Assembly (NCBI GenBank): GCA_902729315.2
Contig: LR746266.1
Span: 6,192,259-6,256,258, forward strand
Origin: Spirodela intermedia
Taxonomy: Eukaryota > Streptophyta > Magnoliopsida > Alismatales > Araceae
Length of the DNA stretch: 64,000 nucleotides
Reading direction: 5' to 3'
How positions within the stretch are numbered: the first letter of the stretch is position 1; each line of letters starts with the position of its first letter. The notes beneath the pieces were generated by a model. It worked only from the letters and a program-made list of their open reading frames with translations. It made no database searches and was not told the DNA's origin. The position numbers were made by a program, and so were the translations under genes. Positions 50,216-60,718 of the stretch are shown here, in pieces.

Positions 50216-52706
50216 GTATTGGCGTCTCTCTCTCTCTCTCTCTACCTCTCCACATCTCTCTCTCTCTGTCGCGAGGGGACTGGGGATCTGACGACCACAA
50301 GCGGTGGAGGAGAGAGGGCCCGCCGCTCTCACTGTCGGAGGGGTCAGTGGAGGGAGAGAGAGACGCGGGGGGGGGGGGATCCCCGGCCTCATCTCCCCCA
50401 ACGGTGACAGTTGCCCCCAGGCGGAGGAGCCCCGCCCGCCGCCAACCACACCATTTTGTCTGGCTGTCTAATGTGTGCGAGAAAAATATCCATCTCCTCG
50501 CCTTCTAGTTACTTCCCACTTCTCTCTCTCTCTCTCTCTAACCCTACGTACATGCCCATGGCGGGGCACATAAAAATGCCATTTTTTCGTCCCCCCTAAT
50601 CATCCATACACTGCCCACTTGCACCATCACCCCCTCTCTCTCTCTCTCTCTCTCACGACATATATATATGCCTACACGCACATGAAAATGCCATTTTTTT
50701 CCTCCCCTCTAATCGTCCACACGCTGCCCACTTGCGCCATCACCTCTCTCTCTCTCTCTTGCCCTGGTTGATTAGGCTGATGATATAGGAACGGTCGGGA
50801 GGAGCATCGTCGTGACGTCATCCCTCCGCTCCGGGGAGGCTCCGAAAGGGTGAGGAATGGTGGGTCTCGATAACGAACCAATAAGAGCCACACGTCCAAC
50901 CCGAGCCACTCCCCCCTCATTTGTCGTCTTCCTCGGAGTCACGTCCGCCAATCAACGGCACGCGTGCCTCGTGGATATTTATTGCTTGTCTCTCCACCAC
51001 TCTCGCACGTGCAAGTGGAGACCCGCGAGGCCGGCGATGACAAGGATCCGTGTCGGAGTACGTGACTAGGACGCCAGCTCGCAGGGAGGGTTGACTCACC
51101 GTGGTCGATCGTGGTAACTTTCACGCCACGTCAGAGCTCCCCATGGCCGTCCATCGGAGCGGATGGACGGTACACGTCGGATGGTCGAGGACCATTGGGT
51201 TACGTCACCAATCCCGTCGTTTAGTGGGCCTTCGCTCCCCGCCTTTATCCGACGTGGAATTGGGATTGGCTTGAAACATAATAGAATCTGGCGAGATTCC
51301 GTACACGTCAGCGGACGGGGACGTGACGGAACCGCCGGTGTGTCAACGTGCAGGAGTTCCAGTAGACGCGCTTCGCAGCGTGAATTCTTCACGCAACGCA
51401 CTAAACGACGTCAAGTCGGGGGAAACCTAACGGTGGACGCCGAGAAAAGGAGACGGTCGTTTGGTTTCACTGTGGGACACCTAACAAATATGTTATTTCG
51501 ATCATACTCTCGTTCTCGGCGACCTCGCCTTTTTCCAAACGAACAGTAGGGCGTATAAAATATAATTCAAACGTACAGGGGGATTATGAAAATACTCGTA
51601 GATTAAAAAGGATTGCGGCGGAAAATATCTCCATCATCTGATAGCTGAATGGCGACGGGGGAGGGGGGTACGTGGCGGGACGAGCAGGGGGCGGAGGCTT
51701 TTATAAAATGGGCGGCGGAGGAAGACGACGGATTCATCCGACCCGAATCCCCGCAGAGGGGGGGTTACCATCTTCCCGGACTCCGCCAGCGGCAGTTTCC
51801 GGCGGCCTCCGGCCGGGGGAAATACTCCGGCGAGCGGCGCCGCCAGGCTGTGTGACCGTTCTGCGAGAGTCGGCGAAGGTGTTTATCTCACGTCCTTCGG
51901 GATCGTGCTGCTTCGAGATCGCCGCCTCCACCAGTTGGCCGGAGATTCTTCGTCTGAGAAGATCAGGAGGGTAGAGGTTGTTTGCTGTGGGAAGCTGCTT
52001 CCGGCGAGGGGATAGGGGTCTCTCTGACTTCCGTGTGTGGCCTTTTTTTGTGCGCGTTTTGCGTCGGTTGTTCGTAGTCTTGGGGAGGAAGCAAGCGAGG
52101 GGAAGGAATAGGGATTCGCCTCTTCTTTTTTTTTTCCCTCTCTCTGAAACTTTTGGAATTTGGAGTTCCTTATTTGCCTTGAGAGGTAGTTTGGCACTGC
52201 GATCTCCGGGGGGTTGCCGTTTCCTTGAAGTCAATTGAAGAAGAAGAAGAGAGAAAGAAGGAAGAAAGACATTAAGGGGGAGAAGTAGACGGCTTCGTGA
52301 GATCGGGGCCTAGTTTTTCTTCGTGGTCTAAATTGATTTCGTGAGCTGTTCTTGAGGGGGAGATTCCTCTGGCGTCGCGCCCTTTTTGATCGGGTTATCA
52401 TGATTTAGGGCTGTTGGGACTCGCTTAGATTCATTTATTTCCTCCACTTTTGCTCGTTTAGGATAATTGATTCTTTGTCGGATTCCCCTCCCCACTACTT
52501 CCATTCTTTCTTTGATTCCCTTCCTCCGGCAGGACACCTGCGGTTTCCCTCAACCTACCGAGGAAACAACACTTCTGCTGCCGCTGCCTCCTCCTCCTCC
52601 TCCTCCTCCTCCTGATTCTTCTTCTTGTCAGAGGCCAACTAACACGACTCCAGAAGCTGGGTTTTCACCTACTCGTTGCGTTGGAATCGAAATTGGGTCT
52701 CTGAAG
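50216..52706 (+). promoter_or_regulatory. ACGT-core-rich upstream region and leader of the 52.7-kb gene
   Basis: (CT)n runs occur at about 50224-50240, 50520-50540, 50634-50655 and 50745-50760. A perfect TGACGTCA palindrome lies at 50813-50820, and twelve more ACGT cores are spread over 50892-51413. TATA-like boxes are at about 51553-51564 (TATAAAATATA) and 51702-51709 (TATAAAAT). A small open frame of 68 codons begins at 51649. About 950 bp of possible leader separates the second TATA from the start codon at 52707. A (CCT)n run lies at about 52586-52612. Confidence 0.5.
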
Positions 52707-53621
52707 ATGGCTGTGGCTTTCACCCGTGTCTCCCTGTGGCTTTGGGGGGCTGGAGGCGCCAAGGACCACCACCGCGAGCCCCCCTCCTCCGCCGGTTCCC
52801 CCATGAACGCCTCACCCGACTTCGGCTTCCGGGATCTGGAGAACAACATCAAGCACCCTCAGGGGAAGGGAGCCAAGATGAGGTCGGCCAGACCCCGTCG
52901 AAAGTGGCAGAGCAGGGAGGAGCGGTGGAGGAAGGTGGACCGGGAGTTCGACGTCGTCTTGGTACCGTCGGACGGCGGCGGGTGCCTCTCCGGGTCGGAT
53001 TCCGACGACTCCGACTGGTCCATCGGCTGGCTGGAGCCGCACGCCCCCGACTTCTTCAGCGACGGAGGAGGCTACGAGTCGGAGGTGGAGACCAGCTTCG
53101 CCGTCCTCGTCCCCTGCTACGGCCGCGGCCGCAACGAGAGGGCCGGCGAGGGCCCTTCCTACAATAACCGCGTTCTCACCGCCGCTGACCTCACTGGGGG
53201 GTTCCTTTCCGGTGAGTCCTCCTCCCCATCGCCCCTCCCTGTCCGACCTGGTCGGTTTTGAGATGCCCACATCTCTTGCTTCTTTGGATCTCTACCTTCT
53301 TTGGATCTCTACCTTCGTCCATCTTCCTCGCAGAAGCCTCCCCCCTCCCTCTGATTCAGATGAGTTTTTTTTCCCCCCGGCCACCATTGCAGCATCTTTT
53401 TTTTCCCTCTTTACCTGTTTGTCGTCGTCACGCACTGATCTCTGACTTCATGGATGGGTTTCGCCGCCGGACTTGGGTTTGCGGCGGAGAAATATCATCG
53501 ATGTTGCGGGTTCTCCGTTTCTGATCCTGACGACCCCCACCGGGCAATTGTCTTTTTTTTCTGCGCAGAGGGAAACAACCAGTATGTGGAACAGCTGCTC
53601 TCTACTCTACACAGCAGCTGA
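52707..53621 (+). CDS. Plant-specific protein of unknown function with acidic Asp/Ser motif
   Basis: Two exons (52707-53211 and 53569-53621) close to 185 aa. The start (MAVAFTRVSLWLWGAGG) is kept because this N-terminus is shared, from memory, with short plant proteins of unknown function. Other landmarks: KWQSREERWRKVDREFDVVL followed by VPSDGGG, SGSDSDDSDWSIGWLEPHAP, ETSFAVLVPCYGRGR, and the C-terminus GNNQYVEQLLSTLHSS. The central part is acidic and rich in Ser/Asp/Trp; no enzyme domain or membrane helix is visible. The last exon is only 17 codons. Its family is conserved in land plants as far as I recall, but I know of no proven role. The upstream ACGT-rich region suggests ABA- or stress-linked expression, which is inference. 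Confidence 0.82.
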
Positions 53622-54699
53622 GCTCGCTGTCAGCTTGGATGTTTCCCTGTCGTCAAGACTGCTAAAAAAGGGAGGAAGAAGGGAGGAGATCGAAGCGAAG
53701 AAAGGAGAGAGATCCGGAGGCTGTGCGAACTCCCCCGGGGGAGATTCAGAGCCCCCCTCTCTCCTCCACGGAGCGAAGACGGACTGTGGAATTCTTTCTG
53801 TAAATAGCTCAAGTGTGCATATGCTACAAGCATCCGTGGTTTTGCCTAATTTTGACTCTGTAAATAGCTCCTCGCTCACCGGGGACGCCTGCCAGGATTT
53901 CTGGCGAATCTGTGCTAGTACCGTCAATCTTTCTTTGTTTCGATCGACAGTCGTCTCTCTGGTTCTCTTCTGTTCTCTTCTGTTGTGTGTGGCTTCTCTC
54001 CTCGTGTCGTCCTGTGGACGACCACCTCCCCTTTGCCTCTCTCTCTCTCTCAGACACCGCTGCCGGTGCAAAAGAGGCGGAGGCATGCAGATCTACCATC
54101 TCTGAACTTGCAGCGGGTGTCGGAGAATCTCCGAGTCCACAGTGGAGAAAGTTCCATGGCAGTCTCCCTCTCTCTCTCTACACTTTTAACCACGCCCATA
54201 CCGCTCTCCTACACAGGTAAAGAGGGAAGGAAACGTCGCTGTTCCACTCGGAGTGGAGCCGGGGGGTGACGAAGGGGACGGCTATGGATGGGTACCCTCC
54301 CATGGCTTGGCTTCTTCTTCCCCCGTGCCCGTCTGTCGGCGAGAAGAAACCCCACCCCCCCCCTCCTTTGGCTCTGCTTTCCGCGTGCAGACGCTCCGAG
54401 TCTTCGCCGAGACCTTTTAGGTCGGGTCTTCGGATTCCGCGGGGGATGCCGACCCTGTTTATCTCAGAAAATCGCATCACAAGCCATCTTTTTCCCCTAC
54501 TGAAACCGCGGGAATTTACAGAGGAACTTCGGAGATAGATGGATAGAGAGAGAGAGAGAGAGAGAGAACGGGGCAGGGCAGAAGTATGTTTCTCCAGTCC
54601 AACAGACGACGGAAAATGTAGCCACATTAAGGGAGAGGAGAAGATGAGGAGCCGAGGAAAAGATGAAGGTGAAGATGAAGATGAGCTCCGTAGCTCCGC
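53622..54699. other. Convergent intergenic region between the 52.7-kb gene and nicotinamidase
   Basis: It holds 3' UTRs of both genes. CT-rich stretches at about 54040-54052 and 54163-54182 and a (GA)n run at about 54545-54568 are present. I see no gene. Confidence 0.45.
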
Positions 54700-54854
54700 C
54701 TAACTGCCGATGGAAACCCGGTGGACTATCTTGGCTCCTCTCCCCTGCGCGATGTAAAGCCCCACGTGATGCATCAGTTCCTGCAGAGGGCAAAGAAAAC
54801 GGGAGCCGTCTCAGTTCATCCATGTTTCCTTCTCTCCACGAACAAGGAACCGCG

Positions 54855-54899
<45 letters not shown>

Positions 54900-56107
54900 A
54901 TAGAAGAAGGCATCGGAAAGAACCGGAGCTGAATTCGTGCGTTAATCAGATACCGAAGAAGAAGATCATATCCAGACTTTTAATCCCCAAACGCAGGCTT
55001 TCCCTCTCTTCTTCCGACGGCTTGGAAGGAGGAAGCTGCGGGGCGGTCAACGCGAATCAGAGACCGGGGGGGAGGCGACGAGTCGTCGTTGCGCACCTGG
55101 GGATGGCCGGGAAGCCCGTACGTGGCGCAGCCGCGGGAGTATACGACGACGTCCTCCAATGGCGGCACCATGCCGACGTTCCTGGCCGCCAGCGCCGTCG
55201 CCACAAAGTCGAGCACGCAGACGTCCGTGCAGATTCCGAGCACCAGCACCTGCAACAGCCGCAAGACCTTCATATGAATCCGACGACGCCATGAAACCCA
55301 AGGCGATGAGCAGAAAAGAAGCACCAGTAACTAGTTCCTAAGCAGAGATCGGAAGGGGGGGAGCTGGAGCTGCTCTTACGACTTTGATCTGGTGGGCCTT
55401 CACCCAATCGGCGAAGGCGTTGGAGCCGTCGTCCCTGATCGATCCGATGAACCCGTTGATGCAGGATTTGCGTCTCACCGTGACGTTTGGGGCCTCCTCC
55501 AGCCACTGCAGTGCTGCATAAAGATGCCCGACGCTCAAGATTTTGCCTCCTGTTGGTTGGGAGAGAGAAAAAGAGAGAGAGAGAGAGAGAGAGTACCTGG
55601 GACGAGGTTCTCCTCTCCGGTTCCGATGATGCAGTGGGGAGGGTAGGGGGGTTCGGGCTTGTCGGGGAAGTGGGTGTCGAGCAAGGAGAAGACGGGCCAA
55701 TTCCTCTCGCAGAAGACCTTCGCCAGCTTGTCGGATTCCTCCACCATGGCGGCAATCTGAGCATCGGGCGCCGCCGGGGCCTGTGCGAACGCGAAGCCAA
55801 TCCGCGGCCGTCGTTGCGAGCTCGTTAGGAAGAGGAAGGAGAGGAGATTTGGAGAGAAGAAGGAACAAGGAAGAAGGTCGGAAGAGGGAGGAAGGAAGGA
55901 AGGGAGGGGAGGGAGAAGCGGGGAGCTTACGAGATTGCCGGCTCCGACGGTGCAGAAGCCGTTCACGATATCGATGAGGACCAGGCCGACGTTTCTCCCA
56001 TCGTCGCCCGCCCCCAGCACGAAGCTACCATCCCCGTCTTCCTTCCCCGCCGCCACCAGCGGGATTTCCCGCCTCAGCATTTCCACGGCCGCCGACTCCG
56101 ATCCCAT
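54700..56107 (-). CDS. NIC1: Nicotinamidase (isochorismatase-like hydrolase)
   Basis: Five exons on the minus strand (56107-55931, 55780-55597, 55513-55380, 55249-55097, 54780-54700) close to 242 aa, matching plant nicotinamidases. The N-terminal MGSESAAVEMLRREIPL leads into GLVLIDIVNGFCTVGAGNL with the catalytic Asp near 46. Next come LLDTHFPDKPEPPYPPHC (metal/substrate loop) and NVTVRRKSCINGFIGSI with Lys near 136. GICTDVCVLDFVATAL carries the TDxCV nucleophile, Cys near 176. The end is ELMHHVGLYIAQGRGAK, then IVHRVSIGS. The triad is complete, so it should convert nicotinamide to nicotinate in the NAD salvage path. Relative to Arabidopsis homologues as I recall them, about ten residues appear to be missing between GLPG and HPQ at the exon 4/5 junction. 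A (CT)n run sits in the last intron. Confidence 0.93.
54860..54896. repeat. (CT)n microsatellite in nicotinamidase intron 4
   Basis: About 18 CT units on the plus strand (GA on the gene's strand), within the last intron. Confidence 0.92.
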
Positions 56108-56467
56108 TGGCCTAAACTCGAACTCCGCAAACGCAAATCCTCCCTCTCTCTCTCTCTCTCTCTCTCTCGGTATCTCGGTCTGTCTGTCTATTTCTCTCTC
56201 TCTCTGTATCTATCTTTCGCAGCTGCCGCAGGAATAGGTCAACGCGTCTCATTCGGCGGAACCTAAAAAGGGGACGGACGGTATCTGGGCTTCGATCCTT
56301 CGGCTTCACGAATAATAATATTCTTTACGGCACCGATAGTACCGATTTTCCACAAAGTCGGCGGGCGGTGCCGATTTTCTTCTCCCGTGAACACTTTCCT
56401 CTTCGCCACTCTAATCTCCGGGGAAGACTCGTGAGAGCTAGAGAGAGAGAGAGAGAGAGAAGCAACT
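56108..56467. other. Short spacer between nicotinamidase start and Ecdysoneless stop
   Basis: Both flanking genes are on the minus strand. The 360-bp spacer therefore holds the Ecdysoneless 3' UTR and the nicotinamidase promoter. A (CT)n run at about 56147-56168 and a (GA)n run at about 56440-56459 are the main landmarks. Confidence 0.5.
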
Positions 56468-59400
56468 TCAGGCAGAGGAGCCTCGAGGATCGTCGGCGGA
56501 GTCCTGCGGGAGCTTCAAGCCCATGAGACCCAGCAGATTCGAGGCGGGGCCGGGGAGGCCTTGCTGGGAGGAGTAGGAATCGATGAGGCTCTTCACGAGG
56601 TTCAAGTCCACGTCGACGGGGGTCAGCTCCTCGCCGTCGCCGTCGCCGCCTGTCTTCGAACCCACCTGCGCAAGACGAGCACCCGATCCCAGCCACAGAT
56701 TCAGTAGCGAGAGAGAGAGAGAGAGAGAGCTTTAGAGGGAGAACCTCGCCATGATCGGCGGAATCCGGCCGCCGCGATGCTCGCACGAAGCTGTTCTTCA
56801 GAGTGGTTGCACTGAGCTCTGCGTCCAACGACTCAGAGTACGACTGCATGAAATCCTCCGACTCCTCGAGGTCAACGTCGTCCTCAGAGTCGTCTGCAGA
56901 TTCATTTCTCCCAGCATGAACGCGCGAACCATTAAAAAAAAAAAAAAAGGGAAACCCACGAGAGCATTTCAGCTGGAGGAGACGGGAAGTACCGAAGTCA
57001 AAGTCCGATGAAGAGTCTCCATCTTTATCAATGTCGTCGCCATCGCCTTCTGGCATTTCCTGCAGGCCCGAGCCCCCGAGAACAGATTCCATGTCCTTGA
57101 AGAACTGCCGAACGTCGAGATCCACTTCCCCTCCGTCTCTTCTGCGGAGCCAAAAGGAAAGCCCATCAAGGGAAGCGTAGATGAACCCTAAGATATCATA
57201 TCCTCAGAGCACGCCATTGTTCATATCCTTGGAATGCTCTCTCAGAAATCGTCAAAGGGAACGGAGGGGGAGAGATTTTCATCTGTTCTTGATTCTCCAA
57301 AGAAAAAAAAAACCTTGACCTTTTCGGAAAATGTTAGCAGTGATGAAGAGATTTTCATCAGAACCAAATCCAAAATTGTCAATTTCTGATCGGGGGGGAA
57401 AAAAAAAAAAACCAAAAACCAAAAAAGTTATTTCAACACCTCATGTGTCATCATCGGATCAATTGCTCAGTTGATCATGAATGTCGCCTCTGCAAGCAGA
57501 GGACGTGTTCCAATGGAGGGAGATGTGCCCCGCCCTTGCTGGGTTTTACTAACCATGGCTATCCTCAACATCTACCAAAAATTACGACTGACTTACTGTT
57601 TCATTGGTATGATCGACCAACACAAACAGTCTACGCGGGGATTACTCAGAAACTGTGAGACATTGAGCTATCAGCGCAACATCTCCCCCACTGAGGATCG
57701 CGAATGTAGTCTTGCAAGAACAAGCGTTCCCCAGTAAATCATTTAATTGTTTTCCAAAGTGAGCAGCAAAATGAGTTAGACAACTACCCACAGGTGGAGA
57801 TCTGTTCTAGGAAGGGTCGGTGACAGACATATGAAGCCATTTAGGACTGAGAACGTAAAGATCTCAATGTGCACCATTCAAATGTTAACAACTTTTACTA
57901 TTTAATTTCCAGGAATATGAGAACGGAAGCATAAGATTGACGGATGATAACTCTCTAAACAAGGACTCAGCGCAGATAATGGGTGGTTGGTCTCCTTACT
58001 CACATCGATCCTTTTTTTCTTTTTTTTTTTGGGGAAGATATATTGAATAAAAAAAATCTAGTTCCGAAAATAAGCATCGTATATAGTAAACACTGAGACA
58101 CCATTTTTTACAACCAATGACAATGAATGAGCCCACATCAAGAAAAGAAAAAAAATAAAAATAAAAAAAATAAAAGAAAACTCAAATCGTACAAATATGG
58201 AACATGACCCAGAGGTAGAAGGATACAGTTTTAGGGCTGAAATTCACATAAAGATGGATTTTTATGCCAAAATTGGAAAATTAAAGAGAGTCATACAAAA
58301 CATACCCGTTTCCAGGAACTTCAGCACCTTCGAAGCTTGAAATCTTTTCAACAAATGCTTGCATAGTTTTTGCCATTTCACCCAGACTAAAATCATCCAC
58401 GACGCCAATGTCCTCAGAATTTTTGCTACCCTCGGGCTTTTCTTTACCCCTCCGCTTTAACTCGTAGTTTTCCATTTCTCTCTGCCTTTCTAAAATGGCC
58501 GAGTTCAGCTCTTCCTCCCCATCGTACAGCCAAGAATCATCATCACTGGGAGGCAACTCAGAACCAACAAAGTCACGCACAGAATGAGGCAATGAAAGAA
58601 TCTCTTCTATCCGTTTGACTGGAACACTCAGCACGTCTCTGCAAAGAGTTTAAGATGCAGAAAGATCTTGTGAGAGGAACATCCAAGATTCTGATGCAAA
58701 TAAGTATCTATTTTTTAGCTGAAAAATGTGTTTAAATTGCATTAATGTGTATCAAGACATTTAGTTCCCACAGTGAAAAGACCGCAAAGTTGCTTGCATC
58801 CACACAGGTTACATATCCTCCTCAGAGTTGAACGCAGAATATGTGATTTTTCCACCACACTGGCAAAAAAAATCTATCTATATGGGGATCTAAAAATCGA
58901 TGTAACATGTGTACCTTGTGTGAGAAAACACGACGGAGTTCTTGTGACGCTCCAAGGCTTCATCCATACGCCTGCGGTACTCCATGGACCCTGGCAGCAG
59001 GCCCTCGAAATAACCATGACTTTCCAACGCCTTCTTAAACGTGTCAACTGAACCCCCTTTAACCTCATCACCTGAAAGACGCCTGTACTGATACATCATC
59101 TCAAACCCACATGCTATCTTCATCCCAAGCTCAGCCTCACCATACAGCACGGGGCCCTGTTCTCTTGAAGGTATCGGGTAACACTTCGGAGCGTTGAAAC
59201 TCTGCCTCACCAGTTGCGCGTACATCGCCCGCGACATCACCACGGACGTCTGAACAATATCCACCGCTCCCCCTTCACCCACTAGGAACCTGGCCATCTT
59301 TGAAGCATGCTTCATTGAGTCGATATCCCGGTCATAGAATCCCTCCACGGCCAAGGATATCAAGCACGGCTCGCGTCTCAGCACCTGGGCCACTGGCAGC

Positions 59401-60080
59401 GGAACCCTAACCCTAACCCTATGCATGTTCCTTCTCGCTCGCTCCGGATAACCGGAAAGCCTCCTGCCGACGGCCTCTTGGACACTGTCTGGGGCACTCG
59501 TCTGTATCCTCCCACTTTCCAACGCCTCCAGTGCCTCCCCCAGGGTGGGATTCGAAGGGAAGTGTCTCTTCGGCAAAATATGGAGCCTGCCACCGCGGAT
59601 GAAGACACGATTTTCGCTGTTCGCGGGGTTGATCCAGCGAGGGAGCGAGAACGCCGCCTCGATAAGCAGGAACTCACCGTCGGAGTCCCAGACCCGGATT
59701 GACACCGACGGAACCCGACGAGAGATCTCATACAGCAGGAACACCACGAACCACTCATCCTCCACGTTGTCCCCGTACCGGACCCTACCGTGGAGATGCC
59801 CAGCTTGTCCGGCTGATGGAGAATACTGGAAGAGGTTGAAATTCTCGTGCTGCCAGATGTAGTCCTGTAGGAAAGGGGGGAGGATGGTGTCTAGGATACG
59901 AAGCTGCAGAGAGAACAGGGAGTCGCCGGCCGCGGTGGCAGCGTCGCCAGACGATGGGAAGAAGGCCCCGTCAGGGTAGATGGAATAGAAGACAGTGTCC
60001 TCCGGTACTCTGTGGCTCTGCTCGGAGAAGAGAGTGTGGGGCGAGGACTCGGCAGCTGCGGAGCTCGGAGAGGCCTCCAT
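56468..60080 (-). CDS. Ecdysoneless homologue (ECD/SGT1-type, PF07093)
   Basis: Five exons on the minus strand (60080-58915, 58638-58306, 57141-56993, 56893-56745, 56665-56468) close to 664 aa, the usual size. The N-terminal part has DTVFYSIYPDGAFFP, YIWQHENFNLFQYS, GDNVEDEWFVVFLLYEIS, WDSDGEFLLIEAAFSLPRW and GGRLHILPKRHFPS, all typical of ECD proteins. Later come EVKGGSVDTFKKALESHGYF, followed by EGLLPGS, DDSWLYDGEEELN, and a very acidic C-terminal third (DSEDDVDLEESEDFM). The C-terminus is LMGLKLPQDSADD. In other eukaryotes ECD binds the PRPF8 splicing factor and acts in snRNP assembly and the cell cycle; a plant role is inferred. A TATA-like box lies at about 60121-60129, some 40 bp from the ATG, implying a short leader. 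Exon 1 is GC-rich. Confidence 0.92.
57400..57740 (-). mobile_element. Possible Copia-type LTR/PPT fragment in ECD intron 2 (tentative)
   Basis: On the minus strand a purine-rich CAGTGGGGGAGA (about 57688-57699) runs directly into TGTTGCGCTGATAGC, the usual arrangement of a polypurine tract and the start of a 3' LTR in Copia elements. The far end and target-site duplication were not found. Confidence 0.25.
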
Positions 60081-60718
60081 GGAAGGCCTCTGGAGATGAA
60101 AGGCTCCGGCCGTGACAGGGGTTATATAGTTTCGGTTCTGAATATTGCCGAACCGACTCCCAAAAATATGACGTCATAGTTATATTTTTTACAAAATTTA
60201 ATATACTCTTCCGACGTATATAATTAATAAAACCCGTTAATTATTTCCATTTTTTACTTCCAATTGTGGAACATCAGACATTAATAATCATTAAGCTGAA
60301 GAGAAAAAAAAAATGGAGAAAAAATTTAAATAATTATATAATGCAAAATAAAAATTTTACAAAGTTGAATAATGATAAAGGAATTATACTGAAGAGAAAA
60401 AAGGATGCAATAGGAAATTCTATAAATTATAAATTTTTGAGAAAAAAAAATAGAAGCTCGGAATTGGCTCAAAGATTACTCACAAGTTCGAGATTTCAAC
60501 GAAAAGTCAATCTCTGGGCGGTAGACCCGCGGTCAGTTGACTCATTCTGATAAGCCAGATCCATTAGATCTGCCGTTCCCATCTTGAGTTCCACACCAGC
60601 ATCTCCTCCCTCGGAAGTCAACTCAGCTCTGCCGTAGCTCAATTCTGAGATGTCACCCCATAAAGTCTGGTGAAACTACGCTCAGAAACAAAGCAGAAAA
60701 CAAGATGGAGAAAGACAA
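60081..60718. other. Promoter of the ECD gene and AT-rich intergenic DNA
   Basis: A TATA-like box (on the minus strand CTATATAAC) lies at about 60121-60129. From about 60160 to 60470 the sequence is strongly AT-rich with A-runs, unlike the neighbouring GC-rich exons. No gene is seen. Confidence 0.45.
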
